Assembly: GCF_000706625.1 (NCBI RefSeq)
Contig: NZ_KL407334.1
Location: forward strand, 515,907-579,906
Source of the DNA: Bartonella koehlerae C-29
Lineage (GTDB): Bacteria > Pseudomonadota > Alphaproteobacteria > Rhizobiales > Rhizobiaceae
Length of the DNA: 64,000 bases
Direction: 5' to 3'
Shown here: in pieces, positions 21,017 through 30,345 of the stretch
How the letters are laid out: each line of letters starts with the position of its first letter
Position numbering within the stretch: position 1 is the stretch's first letter
Position numbers and translations under genes: made by a program
Notes under the pieces: generated by a model
Databases searched by the model: none
What the model was told of the DNA's origin: nothing
What the model saw: only the letters and a program-made list of their open reading frames with translations

Positions 21017-23041
21017 ATGACAAAAGCAGCAGTGTTGGACTGGAAGGGATTTTCAGGGCTTCCTGATTTTTTTTCAATAAGTGATGAAGATTTTAAGCCC
21101 GCTTTTGAACAGGCACTTAAAGAAGCAGAAGAAGAAATCAAGACAATTGCAATGGTGCAAGAGCCACCAACGCTTAAGAATTTTTTGCAACCTTTTGAAC
21201 TTTCTGGAAAAGCGCTTGATCGTGTATGTTCAATATTTTTCTTGCGTTCAGATGCTCATAGTAATGCGTTGATTCAAAAGTTAGAACAAGAATTTGTTGT
21301 AAAACTTTCTCGTTATTTTTCGCAAATTATGATGGATACACGGATATTTGCGAAAATAGACGTGCTTTATAAACAGTCGCAGCAAGGCATGTATGATAAT
21401 GAAACAACGCGTGTTCTTAAATTATGGTGGAAAAAGTTTGTTTGTAATGGTGCAAAACTTGATGAAAAAGGGAAGGAAAGGCTTGTTGAAATTAATGAAA
21501 AGCTTGCTTTTTTAAATGCTACTTTTGGTCAACATGTTTTGAAAGATGAAGCTGAGTGGATTTTATTTTTAGAACAAAAAGATTTGTCTGGTTTGCCGGA
21601 AGATCTCATTGCTTCAATGAAGGAAATTGCGTGTGAAATGGGGCATGAGGGCGCTTATGCCTTAACATTAGCACGCTCAATTGTTGAACCCTTTTTAAAA
21701 TGTTCTCATCGTCGTGATTTGCGTGAAAAAGCATTTCAAGCTTGGTCTAAACGGGGTGAAAATAATAACGATAATGATAATCGCGCAATTCTTTTAGAGA
21801 TTATTGCACTACGAGATAAGAAGGCAAAATTATTAGGATATAAATCTTTCGCAGATTTAAAACTTGATAATACTATGGCCAAAAGTGTTGATGCAGTTAT
21901 GGATTTTCTCACCCCTTTATGGGAACGTGCAAAAGCTAAAGCTGCTAGCGAGCAAATTGAATTACAAAATTTTGCAATTAATCAGGGTAACAATGAATCT
22001 TTAGCGGCTTGGGATTGGCGTTATTATGCTGAAAAACTTCGTGCTGAAAAATTTTCTTTCGATGAGACAGAAATTAAATATTATTTTCAGCTTGATCGCA
22101 TGATTGAAGCGGCTTTTGCTGTAGCAAAAAAACTTTTTGGGCTTTCGTTTGAAGAAAAAAATGCTGTTGAGCTTTGGCATCCTGATGCACGTTTGTGGGA
22201 AGTAAAGAAATCTGATGGAAGCTTGCTAGGGCATTTTATTGGTGATTATTTTGCACGTTCTTCAAAGCGATCTGGAGCATGGATGAATAGTTTACAATCG
22301 CAGCATAAATTAGATGGCGGACAAAAGCCTATTATCTACAATATTTGTAATTTTGCGAAGCCCCCTAAAGGGGAAATTGCTCTTTTATCACTTGAGGATG
22401 CGCACACACTTTTCCACGAATTTGGGCATGCATTGCATGGTTTGCTTTCTGATGTAATGTGGCCATCTGTAGCGGGTACATCGGTGTCGCGGGATTTTGT
22501 TGAACTTCCTTCTCAACTTTACGAACATTGGTTAACCGTATCAGAGATCTTAAAATCTTATGCTACGCATGCAAAAACAGGGCTTCCTATGCCGCAAGCA
22601 TTGATGGATAAAATTGTATCAGCACAGACATTTAATGCTGGTTTTAATGCGGTAGAATTTATTTCATCGGCTTTAATGGATATGGCTTTTCATCAGAGAG
22701 AAACGATTACTGATCCAAGAATGTTTGAGCATCAGGAATTAGAAAAGTTGCAAATGCCACATACAATTATTATGCGTCATCGTCCTCCACATTTTACGCA
22801 TATATTTTCAGGTGATGGTTATGCAGCTGGTTATTATTCGTATCTGTGGTCAGAAGTGCTAGATGCTGATGCTTTTCAGGCTTTTGAAGAAACAGGTGAT
22901 GTTTTTAATTCGCAGCTCGCTGATCGGTTAAAATGTTTTATCTATTCTGCTGGAGGAAGCCGCGATCCAGAGGAGCTCTATAAAGCTTTTCGGGGACAAT
23001 TGCCTTCACCAGAGGCGATGATTAGAAAACGTGGACTATAA
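21017..23041 (+). CDS. M3 family oligopeptidase (Dcp/PrlC-type zinc metallopeptidase)
   Basis: A 674-residue cytoplasmic peptidase of family M3A, which degrades short peptides. The zinc site HEFGHALHGLLSD (HExxH) is near residue 470. The third ligand lies in the downstream SRDFVELPSQLYEHWL region, and the substrate-pocket segment GYAAGYYSYLWSEVLDADAF is present. Members include peptidyl-dipeptidase Dcp and oligopeptidase A. The sequence does not let me decide between them, so no symbol is given. The length is normal. The ribosome binding site is GGAGAG upstream of the ATG. Confidence 0.93.
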   Translation: MTKAAVLDWKGFSGLPDFFSISDEDFKPAFEQALKEAEEEIKTIAMVQEPPTLKNFLQPFELSGKALDRVCSIFFLRSDAHSNALIQKLEQEFVVKLSRYFSQIMMDTRIFAKIDVLYKQSQQGMYDNETTRVLKLWWKKFVCNGAKLDEKGKERLVEINEKLAFLNATFGQHVLKDEAEWILFLEQKDLSGLPEDLIASMKEIACEMGHEGAYALTLARSIVEPFLKCSHRRDLREKAFQAWSKRGENNNDNDNRAILLEIIALRDKKAKLLGYKSFADLKLDNTMAKSVDAVMDFLTPLWERAKAKAASEQIELQNFAINQGNNESLAAWDWRYYAEKLRAEKFSFDETEIKYYFQLDRMIEAAFAVAKKLFGLSFEEKNAVELWHPDARLWEVKKSDGSLLGHFIGDYFARSSKRSGAWMNSLQSQHKLDGGQKPIIYNICNFAKPPKGEIALLSLEDAHTLFHEFGHALHGLLSDVMWPSVAGTSVSRDFVELPSQLYEHWLTVSEILKSYATHAKTGLPMPQALMDKIVSAQTFNAGFNAVEFISSALMDMAFHQRETITDPRMFEHQELEKLQMPHTIIMRHRPPHFTHIFSGDGYAAGYYSYLWSEVLDADAFQAFEETGDVFNSQLADRLKCFIYSAGGSRDPEELYKAFRGQLPSPEAMIRKRGL

Positions 23042-23047
23042 AAATGG

Positions 23048-23073
23048 AACGGTATAGTGCCAGCCATACCGTT
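23048..23073 (+). terminator. Hairpin after the M3 peptidase gene
   Basis: AACGGTAT / ATACCGTT stem of eight base pairs with a ten-base loop, a few bases after the stop. No T run follows, so it may stabilise the 3' end rather than terminate. Confidence 0.4.
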
Positions 23074-23198
23074 ATATTCTTGTCTTCAGTTAAGATTCAC
23101 GTGAATCTTTATTTTATCATGACCATATAAAATAGACTGTTTATGATATCAAGATCTTGGTTTGTTAAGAAAATAAGATTCTCCGTTTTTTAAAGACT

Positions 23199-24236
23199 TC
23201 AGGGGAAAGAAAAATTATCAGCGCGATCTTTTTGGTGTCCATTTAGAAATGACCATAATTTTTTTATGAAGTTTTGATTTATTTTGTTAAATAAGCTGGT
23301 ATTTTGTTGTGCTATGTCATCGAGGCTCATTGGCGGTTTGCGCCCAATATTATTGGGCTTTTGTATAATAAATTGTGGATTACTCGTATTAGTAAGATAT
23401 CTATTTTTATGAGAGGATGGATCAAAATTTAAAATATTTTTCAATGGTTTTTCTAAATAAAAAGCAAGTTTTTTCTTTCCCTCAAAGGTGAAATTAATGC
23501 CGTTATTGGTGCGTAATTTGGCTACTCTTCCATTAACATCATAGCCGGAAAAAGAAAATTGACCTTTCTCATCAGTAAATCCACTCCAAATATCGAGGAA
23601 ATATCCTCCTGCTACTTCTGTTTTTTTCCTGTATAACTCATTAAAAATATTCATTTTTTGTGTCAAATTATCATTTTCAAAAGCAGGTTGCCCCATCCAT
23701 ATCCAGGGTTTCCCCGAAGAGTGAAGGCTTTCAGCAATTTCGATAATCCTTTGCTTGTAGATGTTTAGCCATTCTGGCTTAAGCGTACTGAATATGCCGT
23801 AAGACGTTATGATTGGTTGATTATCATTTGCACCGATTACCATGATAATAACGTCAGGTTTATTTTTATCAATGAGTTCAGAAAGATTGCTTTTCCAAGA
23901 AATGTGATCAGTTCTGACCAAACCAGAATCCGGTATTGTATTATTTATGATAATGATATCGTCATTATTAGTAAAAAGATTTTTGAGTGCATTAGCAACA
24001 GCAGAAGCTACAAAGTCCCCTATGACGAGAATGCGCTTTGCATTCTCTTTTTTTAGCTTATGTCTGTTTTTTTGTATTATAGTCTTTTTTGGTTTGTATA
24101 TTTTTTGTTCTTGTTTGTTATGTTCCAACAACCATTTAAAGAAATTTGTCGCTTTACTTGGAGATGGTTGTGTGACACTCACGACAAAGAGAGAGAAAAG
24201 CAGAAAAATCAGGAGTATCGGGCGGGAATGGAACAA
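23199..24236 (-). CDS. SGNH-fold (DUF459) putative periplasmic esterase-like protein
   Basis: A 345-residue protein with an N-terminal hydrophobic segment (PILLIFLLFSLFVVSVTQ), probably a signal peptide or anchor. The region from about residue 68 resembles the SGNH/GDSL hydrolase fold as found in DUF459 proteins. Block I reads KRILVIGDFVASAVAN, with Asp-Phe where classic enzymes have Asp-Ser. Block III reads IGANDNQ (GxND). The DIW and later NGINFTFEGKKKLA segments are in the expected order. The nucleophile serine is not obvious at block I, so catalysis is uncertain. It follows a lytic transglycosylase gene by 15 bases; this pairing recurs in Rhizobiales and hints at a role at the cell wall. 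Confidence 0.7.
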   Translation of the reverse strand: MFHSRPILLIFLLFSLFVVSVTQPSPSKATNFFKWLLEHNKQEQKIYKPKKTIIQKNRHKLKKENAKRILVIGDFVASAVANALKNLFTNNDDIIIINNTIPDSGLVRTDHISWKSNLSELIDKNKPDVIIMVIGANDNQPIITSYGIFSTLKPEWLNIYKQRIIEIAESLHSSGKPWIWMGQPAFENDNLTQKMNIFNELYRKKTEVAGGYFLDIWSGFTDEKGQFSFSGYDVNGRVAKLRTNNGINFTFEGKKKLAFYLEKPLKNILNFDPSSHKNRYLTNTSNPQFIIQKPNNIGRKPPMSLDDIAQQNTSLFNKINQNFIKKLWSFLNGHQKDRADNFSFP

Positions 24237-24251
24237 ACACTTTACTCCAGA

Positions 24252-25508
24252 TTATTGTTTTCGAAGAAGGGAGAGAACTTCAGGGGTTGGATATCCATTT
24301 GCTGTTAAGCCGTAGCGCAGCTGAAAAGCTTTAAGTGCTTTTCGAGAGGCTGTACCAATTATGCCATCCATTTCTCCTTTATAATAGCCAAGTGCTGCTA
24401 AGCGAGATTGTAGTTCTTTACGTTCGTGGAAAGTAAGAGGCGGAAATGGTCGCTGCCAATCTTGAACCAATCCAGAATGTCCAGCAATGCGGTTAGCAAG
24501 AAGTGCAACAGCGAAAGCATAGCGATCTGCATTATTATAACGTTTAAGAACAAAGAAATTTTTTGTTACTAAAAATATAGGTCCTTCTGGTCCATCTGGG
24601 TATTTCAATATTGCTTGTTCAGATAATGAAGGCAAAGGTTTCCCATTCGCCTGTTTTATACCTAGCTTTGTCCATTGTTCAAATGAATGCCAATCCTCGG
24701 GAAAATTTTTCCCTTGCGGCAATTTAACTTCTACTCCCCAAGGGAGTTTAGACTGCCAACCATTCATGTAGAGAAGATTAGCAGCGGTTGCGAGGGCATC
24801 TGGAACAGAGGTCCATATATCACGCCGTCCATCCCCGTCTATGTCAATGGCATAAGCGAGATAACTACTTGGAATAAATTGTGTATGTCCCATTGCGCCA
24901 GCCCAAGAGCCAGTAAGTTGTGCACGTGTAATTTCACCGCTTTGGAGAATTGTCATAGCAGCAATCAGTTGTGCATGTGCGTATTTTGCACGTTTTTGAT
25001 CAGCAAAGGCCAGGGTTGCCAGTGAGCGAATGGTATCACGCATAACCCCTTTATTTGCTAAAACTTTTCCATAATTGCTTTCCATTGACCAAATCGCCAA
25101 GAGGATATTGCGATCAACACCAAAACGTTTCTCAATTTGAGAAAGCCACTTTTGCCATTTTTGAGTTTGGCTCTGTCCTTCCATAATTGCTATCTCGTGA
25201 ATACGATTATCGAAATAATTCCATGAAGGATCAACAAATTCTGGTTGGTATGCGGCTTTTTCTAAAACCTCTGGATCAATTGCGTTGATGCCTTTAAAAG
25301 CCATATCAAATGTAGAGGATAAAATATTATTGGCAAGAGCTACTTTTTTAAATTCTTTAATCCACCGTTGAAAACCATCATGCGCGTATGCAAGTGGTGC
25401 AAAAAACATTAAGAAAGTAAAGAAAAGAGCTGCTAAACCAATGATAAGAGTTTTCAGATTTATTGATTTCACTGAAGAAAAGAAAGTTTTAGATTCTGTT
25501 TTTTGCAT
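24252..25508 (-). CDS. Lytic murein transglycosylase (MltB/SltB family) with peptidoglycan-binding domain
   Basis: A 418-residue envelope enzyme. An N-terminal hydrophobic segment (LIIGLAALFFTFLMFFAPLAYA) acts as signal peptide. The family GH103-like domain covers about residues 45-340; the catalytic glutamate is in AIWSMESNYGKV. AMGHTQFIPSSYLAYAIDIDGDG and WQSKLPWGVEV are further signatures. A C-terminal PG_binding_1 domain at about 360-415 reads LQSRLAALGYYKGEMDGIIG. It cleaves glycan strands with formation of anhydro-muramic ends. It is followed by the SGNH gene in a probable operon. Confidence 0.92.
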   Translation of the reverse strand: MQKTESKTFFSSVKSINLKTLIIGLAALFFTFLMFFAPLAYAHDGFQRWIKEFKKVALANNILSSTFDMAFKGINAIDPEVLEKAAYQPEFVDPSWNYFDNRIHEIAIMEGQSQTQKWQKWLSQIEKRFGVDRNILLAIWSMESNYGKVLANKGVMRDTIRSLATLAFADQKRAKYAHAQLIAAMTILQSGEITRAQLTGSWAGAMGHTQFIPSSYLAYAIDIDGDGRRDIWTSVPDALATAANLLYMNGWQSKLPWGVEVKLPQGKNFPEDWHSFEQWTKLGIKQANGKPLPSLSEQAILKYPDGPEGPIFLVTKNFFVLKRYNNADRYAFAVALLANRIAGHSGLVQDWQRPFPPLTFHERKELQSRLAALGYYKGEMDGIIGTASRKALKAFQLRYGLTANGYPTPEVLSLLRKQ

Positions 25509-25777
25509 TTTTAAATTCCCCTCAATATTCGATTATTTTGATGTGCAAGGACTTCATTTATGTATTTGGTTTTTATTGATCATGTTATAAAGCAAATAAA
25601 AAGGCTGAAATGGATTATTTGTTTTGAAGGAACACTCTCAATAAAATATCATACTCTTGCATCTTTTTTTTGTCCATTATAATGGCAATTAAAACAATAA
25701 GATATCTTTTTTACCATTTAGTAAAAACATATGTTAAATGAAATCAGAAAGTTATAAGATGAATTAGGAGGATGAGA

Positions 25778-26668
25778 GTGCGTAAAATTCGGAAAGCAGT
25801 ATTTCCCGTGGCTGGTCTTGGTACGCGTTTTCTTCCTGCAACAAAAACAATTCCTAAAGAAATGCTGACTGTTGTTGATAAGCCCGTTATTCAATATGTA
25901 CTAGATGAAGCACGTGAAGCAGGTATTGAGCATTTTATTTTTGTAACTGGACGCAATAAAGCAGTCATTGAGGATTATTTTGATGCGCAAGTTGAATTAT
26001 ATACAACGCTTGCCGAACGTGGTAAGAGAGAAGAACTTGATCATTTACAAGCTTTACAACCTCCACCAGGTACCACTTCTTTCACTCGGCAACAGCAGCC
26101 TTTGGGACTAGGACATGCTCTTTGGTGCGCACGTGAGTTAGTTGGGGAGGAGCCTTTTGCTTTATTGTTACCCGATATGCTTATACAAGCTAAAAAGAGT
26201 TGCCTTTCTGAGATGATCAATCTTTATGAGAAAACTGCTGGAGGCAATATTATCGCAGTTCAAGAATGCGATCCTGGAGAAGCACATAAATATGGTATTG
26301 TTGGAAAAGGCAAACAGATTGCAAATGGTTTTGAAATCACAACAATGGTAGAAAAACCAATAAAAGGAACAGCTCCGTCGAATTTATACATCAATGGGCG
26401 TTATATCTTACAACCAGAAATTTTTAATATTCTCTCCCATCAAGAACGAGGAACAGGAAACGAAATTCAGTTAACAGATGCGATGGTGCGGCTTTCAAAT
26501 GAGCAGGATTTTTTTGGTTTTCAGTTAGAGGGACGCACTTTTGATTGTGGTTCTAAAGCTGGTTTTATTGAAGCCAACGTTGCATTTTCTTTAGTCCGTG
26601 CTGATATGCACAGCCAAGTTTCTGCTTCATTGAAAAATTTACTAGAAATCATTAAAATGGAAAAATAA
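25778..26668 (+). CDS. galU: UTP-glucose-1-phosphate uridylyltransferase
   Basis: A 296-residue nucleotidyltransferase producing UDP-glucose for surface polysaccharides. Signatures are [19 protein letters not shown], the [15 protein letters not shown] segment, [15 protein letters not shown], and [12 protein letters not shown]. The GTG at 25778 is chosen because AGGAGG sits six bases before it. The ATG at 25772 directly abuts that ribosome binding site. kdsD/kpsF-type gene follows after 38 bases. Confidence 0.95.
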   Translation: MRKIRKAVFPVAGLGTRFLPATKTIPKEMLTVVDKPVIQYVLDEAREAGIEHFIFVTGRNKAVIEDYFDAQVELYTTLAERGKREELDHLQALQPPPGTTSFTRQQQPLGLGHALWCARELVGEEPFALLLPDMLIQAKKSCLSEMINLYEKTAGGNIIAVQECDPGEAHKYGIVGKGKQIANGFEITTMVEKPIKGTAPSNLYINGRYILQPEIFNILSHQERGTGNEIQLTDAMVRLSNEQDFFGFQLEGRTFDCGSKAGFIEANVAFSLVRADMHSQVSASLKNLLEIIKMEK

Positions 26669-26706
26669 TATAGATCTCTCATTAAATTCATTTATCAAAT
26701 TTAATT

Positions 26707-27702
26707 ATGGCAATACAGTCTTCCCATATGTCGGTTTTACAAAGCGCTGTTACATCGGCACTTAAAACAATTGCGAGTGAAAAACAGGGGCTTGAAGCCC
26801 TTGAGGCAGCTTTGCTTGAAAATCTTTCTTCCGCTTTTCAAGCTGCTGTTCAAACCATTAGAGATGCTAATGGTCATGTAGTAATTACTGGACTTGGCAA
26901 GAGTGGTCATATAGGTGCAAAAATTGCTGCAACTTTAGCTTCGACAGGGACGCCTGCCTTTTTTGTACATGCTGCAGAAGCCAATCATGGTGATCTTGGT
27001 ATGATTGGATCTGATGATGTTATTCTTGCCTTGTCATGGTCAGGTGAAACTTTGGAATTAAGTGGCATTATAAACCATGCTGCGCGGTTTCGCACGCCAC
27101 TTATTGCCATGACATCGGGGGAGTGTTCTATATTAGGACGGCAAGCGGATATTGTACTATTATTGCCAAAGATAGAAGAGGCGTGTCCCCACGGGCTTGC
27201 TCCTACAACTTCAACAATTATACAATTGGCGATGGGAGATGCGTTAGCTGTTGCTCTTTTAGAAATGCGTGGTTTTACCGCAACGGATTTTAAAATTTAT
27301 CATCCTGGTGGTTCTCTTGGTGCAAGTCTTAAATACGTGCGTGATATTATGCATCGGGGTGAGAGTATTCCTTTGGTCGCGCAAGGTACAACTATGGCTA
27401 AAGCTATGAATATTTTGGTTGAAAAACATTTTGGTTGTGTCGGCGTTGTGAATCAAAAAGGTGAATTAATCGGAATTGTGACGGATGGTGATCTTGCACG
27501 CAACATTCACTTTAACTTATCAAAATTTAATGTTGATGAGGTAATGACCAAAGATCCCAAAATTGTCGAGCCGGATACACTGGTTGGTGCTGCAATAGCT
27601 TTTATTAATGATCACCATATAGGAGCTTTTTTCGTGGTTGAAGATAAGAAACCGATAGGAATAGTTCATTTTCACGATCTTTTACGCATTGGTGCTGCTT
27701 AA
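26707..27702 (+). CDS. kdsD: D-arabinose 5-phosphate isomerase (KdsD/KpsF family)
   Basis: A 331-residue enzyme that converts ribulose 5-phosphate to arabinose 5-phosphate, the precursor of Kdo in lipopolysaccharide. The SIS domain at about residues 45-190 carries VVITGLGKSGHIGAKIAAT, HGDLGMI, LSWSGETLEL and PTTSTIIQLAMGDALA. Two CBS domains follow at about 210-330 (MHRGESIPLV, GIVTDGDLARNI, VMTKDPKIV). Length and layout match the family. It lies next to galU, consistent with envelope sugar supply. Confidence 0.94.
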   Translation: MAIQSSHMSVLQSAVTSALKTIASEKQGLEALEAALLENLSSAFQAAVQTIRDANGHVVITGLGKSGHIGAKIAATLASTGTPAFFVHAAEANHGDLGMIGSDDVILALSWSGETLELSGIINHAARFRTPLIAMTSGECSILGRQADIVLLLPKIEEACPHGLAPTTSTIIQLAMGDALAVALLEMRGFTATDFKIYHPGGSLGASLKYVRDIMHRGESIPLVAQGTTMAKAMNILVEKHFGCVGVVNQKGELIGIVTDGDLARNIHFNLSKFNVDEVMTKDPKIVEPDTLVGAAIAFINDHHIGAFFVVEDKKPIGIVHFHDLLRIGAA

Positions 27703-27920
27703 GTAAAAAATACCCACATCCGATAAAATTTTGTTTTGTGCAGGATTCAAAAATAACGGAATCTTTTCTGCGCAACAGCTTTATTGCAATACTTTTTGGA
27801 AACAGAAAAGTGTTTTTGGTATTTTAAAGGATATTTTGCTCAGGCAGGAAAATTTGTTTTCCCCTGTTATAAGAATGCTTTTTATGTTTCTAATAGAAGC
27901 TTTGACTTTATTTGTTTTAT

Positions 27921-28280
27921 TTAAAATGTTCGCTTAAGAAAAAATCGTGTTCCTGTCTGTGATGTACAGAGAAGTTGTGTTGCGTTATGCGATATCATAC
28001 AACTGACTTTAGATATCATTCCACGGAGAATGGAGCGTATTTCAATTTCTATATGTTGAGCACTGACATAATTATAGGTACCTTCTGATAGTTTTTCTTC
28101 TGTATCTGCTGCTCGCGTTTCAAAAACGCCATTATGAAAAGAAGAAATAATACCGTTTTCATCAAGCCATTTTCCATCAATTCCAGTTGGCATATTTGGA
28201 CCGTAATATTGTGAAAAGCCACAGGCACCTAATCCCAAAGCGGTGATTATAAGACATAAAATACGGCAAGTATGCTTCAT
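27921..28280 (-). CDS. omp10: Omp10-like outer membrane lipoprotein
   Basis: A 119-residue lipoprotein. The signal peptide ends in a lipobox LGLGAC, so Cys about residue 20 should be acylated. The body closely resembles Brucella Omp10 as I recall it: TGIDGKWLDENGIISSF, GVFETRAADTEEKLSEG, IEIEIRSILRG, and QLLCTSQTGTRFFLKR. The start is placed at ATG 28280; a GTG nine bases upstream is possible. In Brucella, Omp10 is a minor surface lipoprotein. The gene stands alone on the reverse strand between kdsD and a regulator gene. Confidence 0.85.
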   Translation of the reverse strand: MKHTCRILCLIITALGLGACGFSQYYGPNMPTGIDGKWLDENGIISSFHNGVFETRAADTEEKLSEGTYNYVSAQHIEIEIRSILRGMISKVSCMISHNATQLLCTSQTGTRFFLKRTF

Positions 28281-28534
28281 TTTTTTCACTCTAATTTATG
28301 TGATTCTGCTCTTTTGCTTCTATAAGATTGTTAAATTACTCCATGAGTCAATATGAAAAATTTGATGAAAATCAATGAAAAAGCAAAAAAATGGAAAAAA
28401 ATGCCTTAATGTTGTATTTAAGTAACCGCTTGGTGAAATTCACATGTGAAACACAAGAGGTGAAATATTTCTTATGGTTTACGACGATTCTTACATTAAG
28501 CGGCTTAGTAGTCTCAAAGGAGATTATTAAAGTT

Positions 28535-29917
28535 ATGGTTGGTCCCATTCTTGTTGCGAGTGAAGATTATGGGAGGCGTGTGGAGCTTTCTGCTATGCTA
28601 CGCGGTTTTGGTTACCGTGTTATTGAAGCAGAAAATGGTCTTCGTACAATCGATCTTTTACACAGACGTAAAAATATTATGCTTGCACTTCTTGATGTTA
28701 TCATGAGCGATTTGAGTGTGGGTGATTTGATTAAAATGATTAGAGTTGCTGGTGTTGCTGTTCCTATTGTTGTGATAGCACAACAAGAAAATCAAGAATT
28801 ACTCCAGAAAGCTTTAACAGCTGGAGCTATTGATTATTGGATTCATCCAGTCACATTACTACGGTTGAGAGTCACGTTAGATACTCTTGCCCTCATCTCT
28901 GCATTGGAGCGTGAGGTTCATTATATTCGGAGAAAAAATGAAAATCATTTGCGATTTTCTGATCTTTATATAAAAAGTAGGGCAATGCAGATAGTTTTAG
29001 AGCAATCGAAGAGAGCAGCATCTTCTTTACAGAATCTTTTGATAGAAGGTGAAGTGGGAACTGGCCGTGAAACATTAGCCCGTATTATTCATCATGAGGG
29101 TTTGTTGTCAGAGGGAGATTTTATTCGCTTCCAATGTTTAGCTATCGTTGATCCAGAAGAAGAAAATCGCCAGTGGTTTGAGGAATTTTTACCGCTGGTT
29201 TCTTCTCTTGAAAAGGGAACGTTGTGCCTTTGTGATGTTGATCGACTCGAGCCCATACAGCAAAAGCGTTTTACGCATTACCTTAGAGAAAGGGAAAAGA
29301 CTACAAAAGATAAAGCTTTTCCTTTTCGGATCATTGCGATTTCAACGTCTCGGCTTTCTGATCTCGTTAAAGAAGGCTTTTTTTTGCATAGTTTGTTTGA
29401 ACAGTTTTCCCAATTATCTATAAGTGTTCCTGCTTTACGAGAATTAAGGGATGATTTTCCAGATCTTACACAACGTTTGATTGATCGCATTATTACGGAA
29501 ACAGGGCGGTCACATGTACATGGTTTAGCAGGTTCGGCTCTTTCATTACTTATGCAATATGATTGGCCTGGTAATCGGAATGAACTTGAGAATTTTTTAT
29601 TTCGTGCGATTTTACTCAGTGAAGGGCCATTGTTAACTGTTCGAGATTTCCCACAATTAATGGGAAATTCATTAATGAGTGCTCCAAAAATTATTGAAAG
29701 TAATATGCAAGAGGATCATGAGCAAGAATCGGTAAAATTTTTGGATGTTGACGGGCATGTTCGTACTTTTGCTGAGATGGAACGTGATATTATTGAGAAA
29801 GCATTTAAACATTATAAGGGACATATGAGTGAGATTGCACGCCGTCTTCGTATAGGGCGCTCTACCCTTTATCGAAAAATAGAGGGGTTGAGAGCAAATA
29901 GTCAAGAACAGAAGTAA
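28535..29917 (+). CDS. NtrC-type response regulator with degenerate AAA+ domain (no GAFTGA) and Fis-type HTH
   Basis: A 460-residue protein built as receiver, AAA+ and Fis helix-turn-helix. The receiver (residues 1-120, GPILVASEDYGRR) keeps the likely phospho-Asp (LALLDVIMSD). The conserved lysine is replaced (DYWIHPV). In the AAA+ part, Walker A is GEVGTGRETLARI and the Walker B region is GTLCLCDVDRLEP. The GAFTGA sigma-54 contact loop and surrounding ESELFGHEKG segment are missing, and the FREDLYYRL arginine-finger region reads FLHSLFEQF. The C-terminal HTH (MSEIARRLRIGRSTLYRKIEGL) is intact. It therefore probably regulates transcription without activating sigma-54. A longer frame from 28391 adds a hydrophobic lead unlike the family. 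The target genes are unknown. Confidence 0.82.
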   Translation: MVGPILVASEDYGRRVELSAMLRGFGYRVIEAENGLRTIDLLHRRKNIMLALLDVIMSDLSVGDLIKMIRVAGVAVPIVVIAQQENQELLQKALTAGAIDYWIHPVTLLRLRVTLDTLALISALEREVHYIRRKNENHLRFSDLYIKSRAMQIVLEQSKRAASSLQNLLIEGEVGTGRETLARIIHHEGLLSEGDFIRFQCLAIVDPEEENRQWFEEFLPLVSSLEKGTLCLCDVDRLEPIQQKRFTHYLREREKTTKDKAFPFRIIAISTSRLSDLVKEGFFLHSLFEQFSQLSISVPALRELRDDFPDLTQRLIDRIITETGRSHVHGLAGSALSLLMQYDWPGNRNELENFLFRAILLSEGPLLTVRDFPQLMGNSLMSAPKIIESNMQEDHEQESVKFLDVDGHVRTFAEMERDIIEKAFKHYKGHMSEIARRLRIGRSTLYRKIEGLRANSQEQK

Positions 29918-30345
29918 AATCCACAACAAATTTCTATTCATGAGAAGTATGATTTAAAAAAGTGTAAAAGTTTTTGATGAAGACAACCGAGGAATTTAAG
30001 CGTTAAAAAAAATGTTATTTATTATAGAGCTTAGAATTGAAAATAATTTTGTAAATACGATGAGTGTAGATTTTATTGGGTCAATTGTTTTCAGCTTTTT
30101 TCTTATTTCAATTTTCATGACTTTAGCGCAATGTGATTTAAGATGATAAGAATAGCTTTAATACTTTTTGGCATTGAAGCTAAAATTTTGGAATCATTGA
30201 TGTTGAATTTATATTCTCTTAAGCAAGAAGTGGCATTCTGTACCTTTTGCACGATTAAGATAGAATCACTAATCTGGTTGATTTGAGTTGTTTTGGTTTT
30301 TATCTAGAGTAGTGTGATGGCTTAAAAATAGAAAGTTGATCCTCT
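29918..30345. other. Gene-free gap before the phospholipase D gene
   Basis: About 430 AT-rich bases with no supported gene or RNA. The promoter for the downstream gene is expected here but was not identified. Confidence 0.4.

Noticed and set aside
27731-27937. A 68-codon forward frame with a hydrophobic C-terminus after kdsD
   Set aside because: It starts at a non-ATG codon without a ribosome binding site, has no known family and overlaps the end of omp10; more likely chance in AT-rich DNA.
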